From JAIOSF01 sp963677755 (GTDB lineage Bacteria > Campylobacterota > Campylobacteria > Campylobacterales > Arcobacteraceae), in NCBI GenBank assembly GCA_963677755.1, contig OY782506.1, forward strand, positions 1,054,001 to 1,118,000: DNA of 64,000 nt. The letters are read 5' to 3'. The position numbers and the translations under genes were made by a program. Under the pieces are notes generated by a model, which searched no databases, had not been told where the DNA came from, and saw only the letters and a program-made list of their open reading frames with translations. Positions within the stretch are counted from its first letter, which is position 1. Each line of letters begins with the position of its first letter. Below, in pieces: positions 9,037-16,842 of this stretch.

Positions 9037-9549
9037 ATGATGGAATCTACAAAATTTAAAGGTACAGAAGTAACACTTGAGGGAACACAACTAGAAGTTG
9101 GGGATATGGCTCCTGTTGTTACAATAGTAGGGGCTGATTTAGAAGATATTGAAGTTGGTGGAGCAAAAGACCAAGTGCAACTTATCATCTCAGTACCTTC
9201 ACTAGATACAGCAACTTGTGCAGCTGAAACAAGAAGATTTAACCAAGAGGTTGGGACACTTGATATTTGTACTACAACTGTTATATCTATGGATTTACCT
9301 TTTGCTAGTGCAAAGTTTTGTACAACTGAGGGGATAGATAATCTTGAGGTTGGAAGTGATTATGTGGAAAAAGAGTTTGGAAAGTCTTATGGTGTGTTGA
9401 TGTCTGACAATAAACTTAAAGGTTTACTTGCAAGAACAGTTTTTGTAGTAGATAGAAATGGTGTTATCGTATATAAACAAGTTGTTCCAGAAGTTACAGA
9501 AGAGCCTAACTATGAAGAGGTACTAGAAGCTATTAAAGGTGCTAGATAA
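9037..9549 (+). CDS. tpx: Thiol peroxidase (Tpx, atypical 2-Cys peroxiredoxin)
   Basis: This 170-residue cytoplasmic or periplasmic peroxidase reduces hydrogen and alkyl peroxides at the expense of thioredoxin. The peroxidatic cysteine is C61 in TATCAAETRRFN and the resolving cysteine is C95 in SAKFCTTEGID, the spacing expected for Tpx. Length is normal. Two consecutive ATG codons occur at the start, with AGGAGAGCAG as ribosome binding site. It abuts the downstream cysteine-rich gene with no spacer, so the two form an operon. Confidence 0.95.
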   Translation: MMESTKFKGTEVTLEGTQLEVGDMAPVVTIVGADLEDIEVGGAKDQVQLIISVPSLDTATCAAETRRFNQEVGTLDICTTTVISMDLPFASAKFCTTEGIDNLEVGSDYVEKEFGKSYGVLMSDNKLKGLLARTVFVVDRNGVIVYKQVVPEVTEEPNYEEVLEAIKGAR

Positions 9550-9939
9550 GTGTCGTATCAATCTTGGCATAAAGAACATGCTATAAAGCATAAAAAGCTC
9601 TTAGAGAAGCTTACAGAGCTTAGTGATGATGAAGTTATAGAGTATTTTAGTTTTGAAAATATGGTAGTCAATGAGCCAGACTTTTGTCCTTTGTACAAAG
9701 ATAATAAAAAATGCCATGATATGGAAGATCTTAATTGTTATCTCTGTGCTTGTCCAAACTTTAGAGTAGGGGAAAACAAAAGTACTTGTGCTATAAACAG
9801 TAAAGATGGTGGTTCTATAAAATCATCAAATGGATTTGTACACCAAGACTGTTCAAAATGTACAGTTCCTCATAAAGTAGAATATATAAAGAAACATTTT
9901 AGTCGAGATTGGCTTAAAATTATGGCTAAAAACTTTTAG
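9550..9939 (+). CDS. Cysteine-rich small domain protein
   Basis: This 129-residue protein begins at GTG immediately after the tpx stop codon. It has an N-terminal helical segment of about 40 residues, then a compact cysteine-rich domain (CPLYKDNKKCHD, NCYLCACPNFR, STCAINS, HQDCSKCTVPH). The spacing matches the cysteine-rich small domain family (PF04071), presumed metal or iron-sulfur binding. No enzymatic role is known to me. Co-transcription with tpx suggests a link to redox stress, which is inference. Confidence 0.75.
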   Translation: MSYQSWHKEHAIKHKKLLEKLTELSDDEVIEYFSFENMVVNEPDFCPLYKDNKKCHDMEDLNCYLCACPNFRVGENKSTCAINSKDGGSIKSSNGFVHQDCSKCTVPHKVEYIKKHFSRDWLKIMAKNF

Positions 9940-9940
9940 T

Positions 9941-9946
9941 TATAAT
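9941..9946 (+). promoter_or_regulatory. Possible -10 element for marC
   Basis: TATAAT lies right after the stop codon of the cysteine-rich gene and 42 bases before the MarC start. It would give marC its own promoter. Confidence 0.4.
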
Positions 9947-9988
9947 TTTATTTTATTTACAGTTATTATTAAATAGCAAAGGGTGGTC

Positions 9989-10630
9989 ATGATTCAATTT
10001 TTGGAACTTTTTTTACAACAATCTATAACTTTTTTTGCTATTTTAGACCCCATTGGGGCTAGTGCTATTATGTTATCTGTTTTACATTCATCTGTTACAA
10101 CCCAAGAGGTTAAAGAAATTGCATATAAAGTAACTATAACTATTGTGATTGCTTTTTTTGTTGTGTTAATTGGTGGTAACTTTATCTTACAAATGTTTGG
10201 AATTGATTCTAACTCTATAAAAGTGATGGGTGGAATTGTCCTTATTTTAATGGCACTTAGTATGTTAAGAGGTGCTGCTGAATCTAAAAAGCTTACAAAA
10301 GAAGAGGGCGAAGAGGTAAAAGTACAAGAAGATTTATCTATTATACCTATTGCGATTCCTATTACTTTTGGACCTGGGATTTTTAGTACAATTATCATTT
10401 TAAAAGAGATAAGCCAGGGGTATTTAGATATCCTTGCAATTGTTTTTGCTTTTTTTATTAATGCATTTCTTGTGTATATAATTTTTAGAAATTCAATATA
10501 TATCAAAACATATTTAGGTTTAACAGGTCAAAATATTATTACTAAACTTATGGGGTTAATTGTTGGTGCTATTGCAGTACAGTTTATAGTAAGTGGAGTT
10601 ATTGAACTCTCAAAAATATATTTAAAATAA
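9989..10630 (+). CDS. MarC family integral membrane protein
   Basis: About 213 residues with six hydrophobic segments, the fold of the MarC family (PF01914). Conserved motifs are visible: FFAILDPIGASAIML in the first helix and PIAIPITFGPGIFSTII in the middle. MarC was originally tied to antibiotic resistance but that role was not upheld, and its physiological substrate is unknown. The ATG at 9989 after AAAGGGTGG is preferred to an in-frame GTG two codons earlier. It converges on the fumarylacetoacetase-fold gene. Confidence 0.85.
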   Translation: MIQFLELFLQQSITFFAILDPIGASAIMLSVLHSSVTTQEVKEIAYKVTITIVIAFFVVLIGGNFILQMFGIDSNSIKVMGGIVLILMALSMLRGAAESKKLTKEEGEEVKVQEDLSIIPIAIPITFGPGIFSTIIILKEISQGYLDILAIVFAFFINAFLVYIIFRNSIYIKTYLGLTGQNIITKLMGLIVGAIAVQFIVSGVIELSKIYLK

Positions 10631-10654
10631 GATAGTAAGTACTAACTTACTATC
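10631..10654. terminator. Hairpin between convergent marC and FAH-family gene
   Basis: GATAGTAAG (10631-10639) pairs perfectly with CTTACTATC (10646-10654). The loop holds the stop codon of the minus-strand gene. There is no T-run, so it may act as an RNA 3'-end structure rather than a classic terminator. Confidence 0.45.
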
Positions 10655-11250
10655 CATTTATTTTCAACTATAAGTTCATCTTTACAATAAATTTTTCCTA
10701 CAAAAATATCTCCAATATTATAAGTTCCTACACCTTTAGGAGTTCCAGACATAATAATATCTCCATCTTCAAAGCTCATAAATGTTTGAATCTCTTCTAA
10801 CATTTGAGTTGGTTTATATATCATTAAGTCATAAGTTGCATACTGTATAAGCTTTTCATTTATATAAAGCTCAAGTTTTAAGTCGGTTAATTTTCCATCA
10901 AACTTTACAAATTCGCTAAAAACGGCACTTCCATCAAAAGCTTTTGCTCTCTCCCAAGGCCAACCTTTCTCTTTGATTTTATTTTGTATATTTGCTTTTG
11001 TTAAATCTAGCCCAAACCCAATACCTGTTATCTTTTTATCAACAATGAGAAAACAAATCTCACCCTCAAATCGTGTATCAGGAGTGAAATATTGCAAACT
11101 ATTTGTAATAGCAGAATTTGGTTTATTGAATACTACCATTGTATCAGGTGTTTCGTTGTTAAGTTCTTTTATATGCTCTACATAATTTCGCCCTATGCAG
11201 ATAACTTTTGATGGTTTTATTTGTTTATTTTTATATATGATAGTATTCAT
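10642..11250 (-). CDS. Fumarylacetoacetate hydrolase family protein
   Basis: 202 residues of the FAH fold (PF01557). IGRNYVEHIKEL near the start and FEGEICFLIV contain the acidic metal ligands, and GDIIMSGTPKGVGTYNIGD near the end is the family's C-terminal signature. Members hydrolyse or decarboxylate acylpyruvates and related oxo-acids (oxaloacetate decarboxylase/FAHD1-like); the substrate here is not determined. I choose the ATG at 11250 because it follows AAGAGGAAAA; a start 25 codons earlier would lie in the promoter region and adds unconserved sequence. Confidence 0.85.
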   Translation of the reverse strand: MNTIIYKNKQIKPSKVICIGRNYVEHIKELNNETPDTMVVFNKPNSAITNSLQYFTPDTRFEGEICFLIVDKKITGIGFGLDLTKANIQNKIKEKGWPWERAKAFDGSAVFSEFVKFDGKLTDLKLELYINEKLIQYATYDLMIYKPTQMLEEIQTFMSFEDGDIIMSGTPKGVGTYNIGDIFVGKIYCKDELIVENKWIVS

Positions 11251-11286
11251 TTTTCCTCTTTTAGCTTGTGTGATAATTAATGTTAT

Positions 11287-11292
11287 ATTATA
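11287..11292 (-). promoter_or_regulatory. -10 element of the FAH-family gene
   Basis: On the minus strand this reads TATAAT, in AAGTATAATATAAC, 36 bases before the chosen start at 11250. It supports the shorter start. Confidence 0.5.
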
Positions 11293-11386
11293 CTTAATGT
11301 TTATTATAGAACATAGTAGATTCAAATTATTTATATTTTCTAATATATGGAAAGTGTAAGAAAAAGTAACACTCTCATAAAGTTAT

Positions 11387-11410
11387 AAAAGTAGGGCTTT
11401 CCTACCTTTT
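11387..11410 (-). terminator. Terminator of the 11.4-13.8 kb operon
   Basis: On the minus strand AAAAGGTAGG pairs with CCTACTTTT around AAAGC, with one bulged base, followed by T-rich sequence. It lies 17 bases after the stop of the 396-residue gene. Confidence 0.65.
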
Positions 11411-11426
11411 TATAAATTATCTCTTT

Positions 11427-12617
11427 TTACTTTTGTTGCAATAATTCTCTTAACTGTAACTCATCATCAGTTGAAGTAAAGTTTGTATCATCGCTTTTCT
11501 CTTTTATTTTTGTAAGTTCTTTCTCAAGATTTTGTACTATTGATTTAAGTATTTTCATATCTACTGATAAACCTTCTGTTTCTTTATTGTCACTTGCCGA
11601 ACTTAAATCGCCCTCACTATTTTCTTCACTTTGTATCCCCATTCTGTCTTGTAGTTTAGCTATATCATTTTTAAGTTTTTGTATCATCTCTTTGATAGTA
11701 TCTTCTGAGATATCTTGCTCTTTTGAGTCCTCTATAAGTTTATTGATATCAGCTATTAACTTCTCTATCGATTCTATTTCAGATACAGTGAGACCAGTTC
11801 TAAGTATCGACATCAAATCTTCTATTAAATCTTCTCTTATATTCACATAATACTCCTCATCACTCATCACACCTGACATATCTTCTCCTGATAATTTATC
11901 AAAAGTGTTTAATAAACCTGTATAAAGATTGATAGCATTTTTGTAAAACTCCATCTCTTTTACTTTTGTAGTTGTTTCAAGTTTCTCTTCTAAATTATAT
12001 ATAATATCTCGTAAAACGATATCTGGGTCTTGTGTATCATAGTCTATATGATTTGGTTCATCGTAAGGAAAATTCCAAGTCCCTGTCACCATAGCCATAA
12101 AGTCACGAACCTCTTCATCGCTTTCAAAGTTTTTTGCCATCTCCAAAACAGATTTATTAAATGTTTTATTATCACTAATAAGTGGAATTTGAAATAATTT
12201 CTCAACTTTAAAATCCGTATGTAAAACAGCTATCTCTTTATAGCTATCAAACTTTTCTGTTGCTGTAAATTGTTTCAAAGTTTCCATCTGTTCATATGAT
12301 AGATCTTTCACCTCGTCATAGCTAATATGCCTATCATCTATGATTGATTTGAAAAGCTCTTTATCTTCATCACTTAGGTTTTTTATATCTAGTTTTTCAA
12401 GTATCTCTTCATATCTTTCATCAGTAAAAGAGTCTTTGTATTCTTGTCTCATCTGCTCTATTACCTCAGGAGGTATTGGTCCATCAATTATCTTATCTTT
12501 ATCAAGTTCAGATATTTTTTTATTGTAGATATCACTAAAATTTGTTTCTGATTGTTCGGTATTGCTTTTTATACCTGATGGTGTATTTACCATTTGTGTT
12601 GTATTATTTACTTGCAT
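11427..12617 (-). CDS. Unknown cysteine-free acidic protein, paralogue of the 561-residue protein
   Basis: I do not recognise a named family. The 396 residues contain no cysteine and no signal peptide or membrane segment. The first 40 residues are rich in N, T, S and Q. From residue 84 to about 325 it aligns with residues 247-490 of the protein encoded at 14402-16087: shared blocks include LFKSII-D----SYDE, TFNK, MTGT, LETTT/LDTTT, GLLN/GLTN and TGLTVSE/TGFTESE. The C-terminus is coiled-coil-like. It overlaps the upstream gene by 14 bases and starts after AAGGAAAATA, so both are read from the promoter at 13781-13813. Export is suggested by the absence of cysteine but unproven. Confidence 0.75.
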   Translation of the reverse strand: MQVNNTTQMVNTPSGIKSNTEQSETNFSDIYNKKISELDKDKIIDGPIPPEVIEQMRQEYKDSFTDERYEEILEKLDIKNLSDEDKELFKSIIDDRHISYDEVKDLSYEQMETLKQFTATEKFDSYKEIAVLHTDFKVEKLFQIPLISDNKTFNKSVLEMAKNFESDEEVRDFMAMVTGTWNFPYDEPNHIDYDTQDPDIVLRDIIYNLEEKLETTTKVKEMEFYKNAINLYTGLLNTFDKLSGEDMSGVMSDEEYYVNIREDLIEDLMSILRTGLTVSEIESIEKLIADINKLIEDSKEQDISEDTIKEMIQKLKNDIAKLQDRMGIQSEENSEGDLSSASDNKETEGLSVDMKILKSIVQNLEKELTKIKEKSDDTNFTSTDDELQLRELLQQK

Positions 12618-13752
12618 TATTATTTTCCTTATAAGTATCTATTAAAATATTTAGTCCCTCTTCTATATAAGTCAGATCATCTGTTGTAAATTTTTGATTT
12701 ATTTCGTTTTGTCGTAACAGTTTATCAAACATTTCACTCATTTTTTCTTGGCTTCCATATCTATCATTCCAATATTCATTCATTCGTCTAGCTACCTCTT
12801 GGGGTCCTATCTCTTCATCTCTTGGAAGTATTTTGGCAAGTTCATCTACATGGATAGAAAATACTTCACTTGAGCTTATGGTTTTTACCACACCTTTTAT
12901 CTGCTGGGTAGTCATATTTTCAAAAGAGTCTTCAAGTGCTTTTTTATATTCAGGATTATAAGTTATAAAGCTCAAACTATAAATTGTTTCACCAAACTTT
13001 TCCTCTAAAGTTGTATCGCGAATTAAACCAGCACTTTTATACGCACTAGTTCTTTCTATCGCTTCATTTTTTGAATATCCCTCTTGCATAAATTTAAATG
13101 TAAATACATCTAGGTTCTTCTTTGGATCAAGTCCATGCTCTTTCATAGCTGTATCAAATTGTTCTTGCTCCTTTTGTTTCTGAGCCTCTTCTAGTGATAT
13201 AGGTTTTGTATATTTTGTCATGATACCAAGAGCTGCATTGTTTTCATCTATAGTTTTGATATAGTTTGTTTTTATATTTTCAAAAGTACTATAAAACTCT
13301 CTTGATATTTTTTCTCCATCATCTCGCTCATGTGCAATATTATTTTTAATACTTTTTTCTAAATGTTTCAAGCTCTCATCTATAAAATCAATTGCATCTT
13401 CATCTGAGTTAAATACAAATTTTTCAGTTATAGCAATACTCTCTTGAGAGTTAACTTTATCAATATTTTTACCACCAAGTAACACTGGACTATAATAGTT
13501 CATATTAGTAGATTCATTTAACACAAAAGCAAAAAGTTTTAAGTCTGATTCACTCATATTTTGTGCAGTAGAAGAGATTTTTTCATTAAAGTTATCACTA
13601 TTGCTTATATGTGATAACTGTTCGAGAAGTTCTTCTTTTGATATTTGTGTTTGATTTGTTAAACTATCTGCAAAACTATTAGTTGTAGAGTGTTTATTTT
13701 GAAGTGCGTTTAAATATTGCTGAGTGATTTCAAAATTGGAGTTTATTTCCAT
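12604..13752 (-). CDS. Unknown cysteine-free protein, first gene of a regulated operon
   Basis: This 382-residue protein has no cysteine, signal peptide or membrane span, and I recognise no family. The N-terminus (about 45 residues) is polar and rich in N, Q, S and T. Residues around 150-185 (EFYSTFENIKTNYIKTID then AALGIMTKYTK) resemble residues 190-221 of the 561-residue protein. This gene and the next therefore look like split halves of that larger protein. It starts at ATG after AAGGGTAAAAT. The promoter immediately upstream carries the TGTGAC direct repeat, also found at the kinase gene. Confidence 0.75.
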   Translation of the reverse strand: MEINSNFEITQQYLNALQNKHSTTNSFADSLTNQTQISKEELLEQLSHISNSDNFNEKISSTAQNMSESDLKLFAFVLNESTNMNYYSPVLLGGKNIDKVNSQESIAITEKFVFNSDEDAIDFIDESLKHLEKSIKNNIAHERDDGEKISREFYSTFENIKTNYIKTIDENNAALGIMTKYTKPISLEEAQKQKEQEQFDTAMKEHGLDPKKNLDVFTFKFMQEGYSKNEAIERTSAYKSAGLIRDTTLEEKFGETIYSLSFITYNPEYKKALEDSFENMTTQQIKGVVKTISSSEVFSIHVDELAKILPRDEEIGPQEVARRMNEYWNDRYGSQEKMSEMFDKLLRQNEINQKFTTDDLTYIEEGLNILIDTYKENNNASK

Positions 13753-13780
13753 ATTTTACCCTTGTTTTTTTATTAACAAA

Positions 13781-13813
13781 ACTATATCAAAAAGATGTCA
13801 CAATTGTGTCACA
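13781..13813 (-). promoter_or_regulatory. Response-regulator box and promoter of the 13752 operon
   Basis: On the minus strand: TGTGAC (13813-13808), five bases, TGTGAC (13802-13797), ten bases (ATCTTTTTGA), then the -10 TATAGT (13786-13781). The 11-bp phased direct repeat ending ten bases before the -10 has the geometry of PhoB-type activation sites. The same arrangement occurs at 16118-16150 and 18680-18712. The likely binder is the OmpR-type regulator at 16165-16842. Confidence 0.7.
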
Positions 13814-13852
13814 GTTTTGATAATTTGTAATAATATAAAAAAGATTTAGTGG

Positions 13853-14031
13853 TTATTGAAGTATATATTCTACATTTTGTGGACTACTTCTACAGTCTAA
13901 AACTGCATAAATATATATAGTAGATTGATCATATTTATAATATATAGCATAAGGGAATCGTTATCCCTCTTTTTGTGACTCATAAAAATAGCGATATGAA
14001 TTTCTGCTTCATTTGTTAATAAAATTTTCAT
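13853..14031 (-). pseudogene. Remnant of a RelE/ParE-type toxin gene
   Basis: The ATG overlaps the antitoxin stop codon (ATGA), the usual toxin position. About 15 N-terminal residues are readable (MKILLTNEAEIHIA). The frame then shifts, and the typical RelE C-terminus appears in another frame: RFPYAIYYKYDQ, then IYIYAVLDCRSSPQ, ending at TAA 13853-13855. A stop codon lies just before this segment. The middle of the toxin, roughly 40-50 residues, is missing. With a deletion and a frame change, no functional toxin can be made. Confidence 0.8.
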
Positions 14032-14252
14032 TTTGTTGCTAATGATTGTAGCCTTTTTTTAGCATCTTCAAAGTTTGAAAATTTTAGTGTGTCATTTTCC
14101 TCTTTTGCTTCAATATCATTAAGTATATCTAAATGCCATTGTGGAGTAAATCTATCATCTTCAACATTTTGACTCATATCTTCCCAAAGTTGTTCTAAGA
14201 TAATAAATTTATCAGTCATATTCATATCTTTTAAAGTTTGTGAAAGTTGCAT
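14028..14252 (-). CDS. Addiction-module antitoxin, orphaned
   Basis: This 74-residue protein matches the short unstable-antitoxin family (PF09720): a helical N-terminus with DKFIILEQLWEDMSQ, then FTPQWHLDILNDIEAKE and a C-terminal FEDAKKRLQ. Such proteins bind and neutralise a RelE-type toxin encoded just downstream. Here the toxin frame (13853-14031) overlaps by ATGA but is broken. The start follows AAAGGAATATGT. The module sits between two paralogous regulated genes, suggesting insertion into that locus. Confidence 0.8.
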   Translation of the reverse strand: MQLSQTLKDMNMTDKFIILEQLWEDMSQNVEDDRFTPQWHLDILNDIEAKEENDTLKFSNFEDAKKRLQSLATK

Positions 14253-14345
14253 ACATATTCCTTTCTAATTTATAAGTAGAGTATATCTAATTTTTGGTTT
14301 TAAATCTAAAAGTAAAAATATTCTGTTTATCTTCTCATATGTAAA

Positions 14346-14378
14346 ACTATATCAAAAAGATATTATAATGACAGTGTA
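14346..14378 (-). promoter_or_regulatory. Degenerate copy of the regulated promoter
   Basis: ATCTTTTTGATATAGTTTT is identical to the promoter core at 13781-13796 (minus strand), but the two TGTGAC half-sites have decayed. It lies 93 bases before the antitoxin start and may drive it. It looks like a relict duplicate of the promoter. Confidence 0.45.
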
Positions 14379-14401
14379 TGGTTACAATATATCTTTTATC
14401 C

Positions 14402-16087
14402 CTACCACTCTTTCTCTTCTTCTATCTCATCTTCCTCTTTATTAGAAGTGTCTGTAGGTTGCTTTAAATCTCCATTTTTCATATCGTTAACTTTTTGTTC
14501 TATCTCATTTAATCTCTCTTCAAAATGAAATCCAGTTGATTCCTGTGTATCACTATCATTATTTTCTTGTTCTGTAGTTTCACCTTCCATCTCTACTATT
14601 GATACACCATATATTCTTTTTTCTAATGCTAAAATGGCATCTTCTATATCTTTTATCTGTTTATCTATATCTTCATCTGAACTTACACTATCTTCATCTT
14701 TCTCTTTAAGAAGTTTACGAATCTCTGCAAGTAATTGTTCTATATATTCAAGCTCAGATTCTGTAAAGCCTGTTTTTATTACAGAGATTAAATCATCAAC
14801 TAATGCTCTTAGTTTTTCAAATGGGTCTGTGTTATCATATAAACTTTCCCCTTGTAAAGATTTATAGTGATTCGTCAGACCCTTAAAAGTATTAATCATA
14901 CTTTGATAAAACTCTTTCATCTCTTCGTCTGTTGTAGTATCTAGTTTGACTTGATAGCTAGCTAAAGTTTTGCTTAAATACTCTTTTGGAGACTCTTCTG
15001 AATAGTCAATCTCTTGAAACTCAGGATAAGCCATAAGTTTATCACTAAATTGTGTTCCTGTCATATCGTACATAAAAGTCTCAAATATCTTCTCGTCATC
15101 AATTTTTTTAGCAATATTAAAAATAGCTTTGTTAAAAGTATCATTACCACTGATTGCTGTAGTTCCTAGTAACATCCCAGCTTTTTTATCATGATCCATA
15201 AAACTTCTTTGTATGTAGTTGTTTTCTTCATCTTTATTCATTACATAATCTTTGATTTGCACTATTTGCTCGTAAGTTAGCTCTTTTATCTCATCATAAG
15301 AAACATAGTTATCTGCAATGATAGATTTAAAAAGTGCATCATCTTCTTCACTTACATCACTTTCTTCTTCCACAGGAGGTAATTGAGTATTGCTTATATT
15401 ATCTACAGGTGTTGTTGTATTTGTTTTTGTATAGCTAGCTAAAACTGCCTCATCTTCTTTTATTTTGTTATAATTCTGTGTAAATAGTTCAAGAAAATTT
15501 CCAATAGTACTTTTAAACTCAGCACTTGAACTACTACTATTTTTTGGATTTAACCAAGTTTCAATATTCTGAACTATATCTTCATAAGTATAGTTTTGAT
15601 ATGTATCGACAATCTCACCATCTACAAATTGAATAGTCTGTGGCATCAATGCAAGAGAAGCCATCATTACATCGCCAAATTCCATAGAGTTAAAAGTTTC
15701 AACAAGAGCTCGTTTTGTATCATTATCTAAAGATTGAGGTATCAAAGATTTTGTTTGAGCTTCTCCATTTTCTATGAAACCATCATTATTAAAATCATAT
15801 TTTTCATAATGGTGTAGAAGAAGATTGTATGCACCCTCATCGCTTAAAGAATCCACATCTATATCATTTACAAGTCTTGTATAGTTTTGTAAAGTTGAAA
15901 GTTCCTCTTTAGAAAGGGAATTTAAAAACTCTTTTGCATTTGTTATGGTTACTTTTTCCTCTTGTGCTTGGGCATATATCTCTTCAAAACTATCTTTAAA
16001 TGGTGCTCTTACTTCATAAAAGCTATCAGCCATTTTAAAATTTTTCATAATTGACACATGTTCTGAATAATTCGTGTTTGTAGTCAT
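14402..16087 (-). CDS. Unknown cysteine-free acidic protein with an EF-hand
   Basis: This 561-residue protein has no recognised family, signal peptide or membrane span. There is no cysteine. A canonical EF-hand loop occupies residues 98-109 (D98, N100, D102, G103, I105, E109), so calcium binding is likely. A polar linker rich in T, N and P at 222-245 separates two halves. The C-terminal half (247-490) is homologous to the 396-residue protein at 11427-12617, followed by a very acidic coiled-coil tail. The degenerate loop DNYVSYDE near 259-266 recurs in the paralogue as DRHISYDE. It starts after AAGGGAGCTTACTT and is expressed from the boxed promoter at 16118-16150. Confidence 0.75.
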   Translation of the reverse strand: MTTNTNYSEHVSIMKNFKMADSFYEVRAPFKDSFEEIYAQAQEEKVTITNAKEFLNSLSKEELSTLQNYTRLVNDIDVDSLSDEGAYNLLLHHYEKYDFNNDGFIENGEAQTKSLIPQSLDNDTKRALVETFNSMEFGDVMMASLALMPQTIQFVDGEIVDTYQNYTYEDIVQNIETWLNPKNSSSSSAEFKSTIGNFLELFTQNYNKIKEDEAVLASYTKTNTTTPVDNISNTQLPPVEEESDVSEEDDALFKSIIADNYVSYDEIKELTYEQIVQIKDYVMNKDEENNYIQRSFMDHDKKAGMLLGTTAISGNDTFNKAIFNIAKKIDDEKIFETFMYDMTGTQFSDKLMAYPEFQEIDYSEESPKEYLSKTLASYQVKLDTTTDEEMKEFYQSMINTFKGLTNHYKSLQGESLYDNTDPFEKLRALVDDLISVIKTGFTESELEYIEQLLAEIRKLLKEKDEDSVSSDEDIDKQIKDIEDAILALEKRIYGVSIVEMEGETTEQENNDSDTQESTGFHFEERLNEIEQKVNDMKNGDLKQPTDTSNKEEDEIEEEKEW

Positions 16088-16117
16088 AAGTAAGCTCCCT
16101 TAGGTTTGTATAGTAAA

Positions 16118-16150
16118 ATCATATCAAAAAGATGTCACAACTGCGTCACA
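16118..16150 (-). promoter_or_regulatory. Response-regulator box and promoter of the 561-residue gene
   Basis: On the minus strand: TGTGAC (16150-16145), GCAGT, TGTGAC (16139-16134), ten bases ATCTTTTTGA, then the -10 TATGAT (16123-16118). A third half-site (16169-16164) overlaps the stop codon of the response-regulator gene. Twenty bases across the core are identical to the promoter at 13781-13813. Confidence 0.7.
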
Positions 16151-16164
16151 AAATTAAAGTTATG

Positions 16165-16842
16165 TCACAAAAGTTTACAACCACTTAAAGGGATAGTCTC
16201 TATAAGCTTATATTCTAGTTTACTTCTAAGACGATATATTAAAGTTCTTAAAGTACTATTTGAAACGGTAGAGTCTTCCCAAATATGATACTCTATAGTT
16301 TCAAATGCTACAGTTTTGCCTTTATTTTTATATAAAATGTCTAAAAGTTCACTCTCTTTTTGAGTTAATTTTATCTCAATCTCTTTAAAATACAATTTTT
16401 TATTTTCTTCATTATAAAAGTAGTTATAACCCAGATATTTATATATATTTGGTGTATTTTGAATAGAAGGCTGTTTTGATTTATATAAGGCTAAAAGAAT
16501 AGTTGATTTTAATTCATTAGTTTTAAATGGTTTAAGTAGATATCCAATAGGGTTTGTTTGGATAGCTCTATTTATAGTTTCATCATCGCTAAATGCAGTT
16601 AGATAAATGACTGGAATATTTTGAACTTTTTGTATATCTTTAACTATAGTTATACCATCTGTACTATTTTCTAAATTGATATCAGTTAAAATAATATCAG
16701 GTTTATTTTCTTTAATAGATTCTAATGCTTCTGTATGGTTTGTAGCGATTGTTGTTACTTCATAACCTAGATTTTCTAAAGCACTTTTAATATCAAGTGC
16801 TACAATTATCTCATCTTCAATGATTAGAATTTTTGTTTTCAT
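16165..16842 (-). CDS. OmpR-type response regulator
   Basis: 225 residues. The N-terminal receiver has the acidic pair in IIEDE, phospho-acceptor D54 (ILTDINLE), the switch threonine in YLTAF and the lysine in LLKPF. The C-terminal winged-helix domain begins near 150 (KLTQKESELLDILY) and contains STLRTLIYRLRSKLE, the recognition-helix region. It overlaps the kinase gene by ATGA, so the pair is co-translated. The same direct repeat GTCACA-N5-GTCACA precedes the kinase and two nearby operons, and OmpR-type regulators bind such 11-bp phased repeats. Autoregulation and control of the neighbouring cysteine-free proteins are therefore proposed. Confidence 0.9.
   Translation of the reverse strand: MKTKILIIEDEIIVALDIKSALENLGYEVTTIATNHTEALESIKENKPDIILTDINLENSTDGITIVKDIQKVQNIPVIYLTAFSDDETINRAIQTNPIGYLLKPFKTNELKSTILLALYKSKQPSIQNTPNIYKYLGYNYFYNEENKKLYFKEIEIKLTQKESELLDILYKNKGKTVAFETIEYHIWEDSTVSNSTLRTLIYRLRSKLEYKLIETIPLSGCKLL

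Noticed and set aside
11251..11325. N-terminal extension of the FAH-family protein
   Set aside because: It covers the predicted -10 element at 11287-11292, and AAGAGGAAAA before ATG 11250 is a better start.
11587..14867. Serine-rich frames on the plus strand opposite the cysteine-free proteins
   Set aside because: They mirror the acidic codons (GAA, GAT, AGA) of the real genes and are composition artefacts without ribosome binding sites.
16164..16169. Third GTCACA as part of a three-site array
   Set aside because: It is 19 bases from the next half-site, not 11, and overlaps the regulator stop codon, so it may be accidental; it is only mentioned with the promoter.
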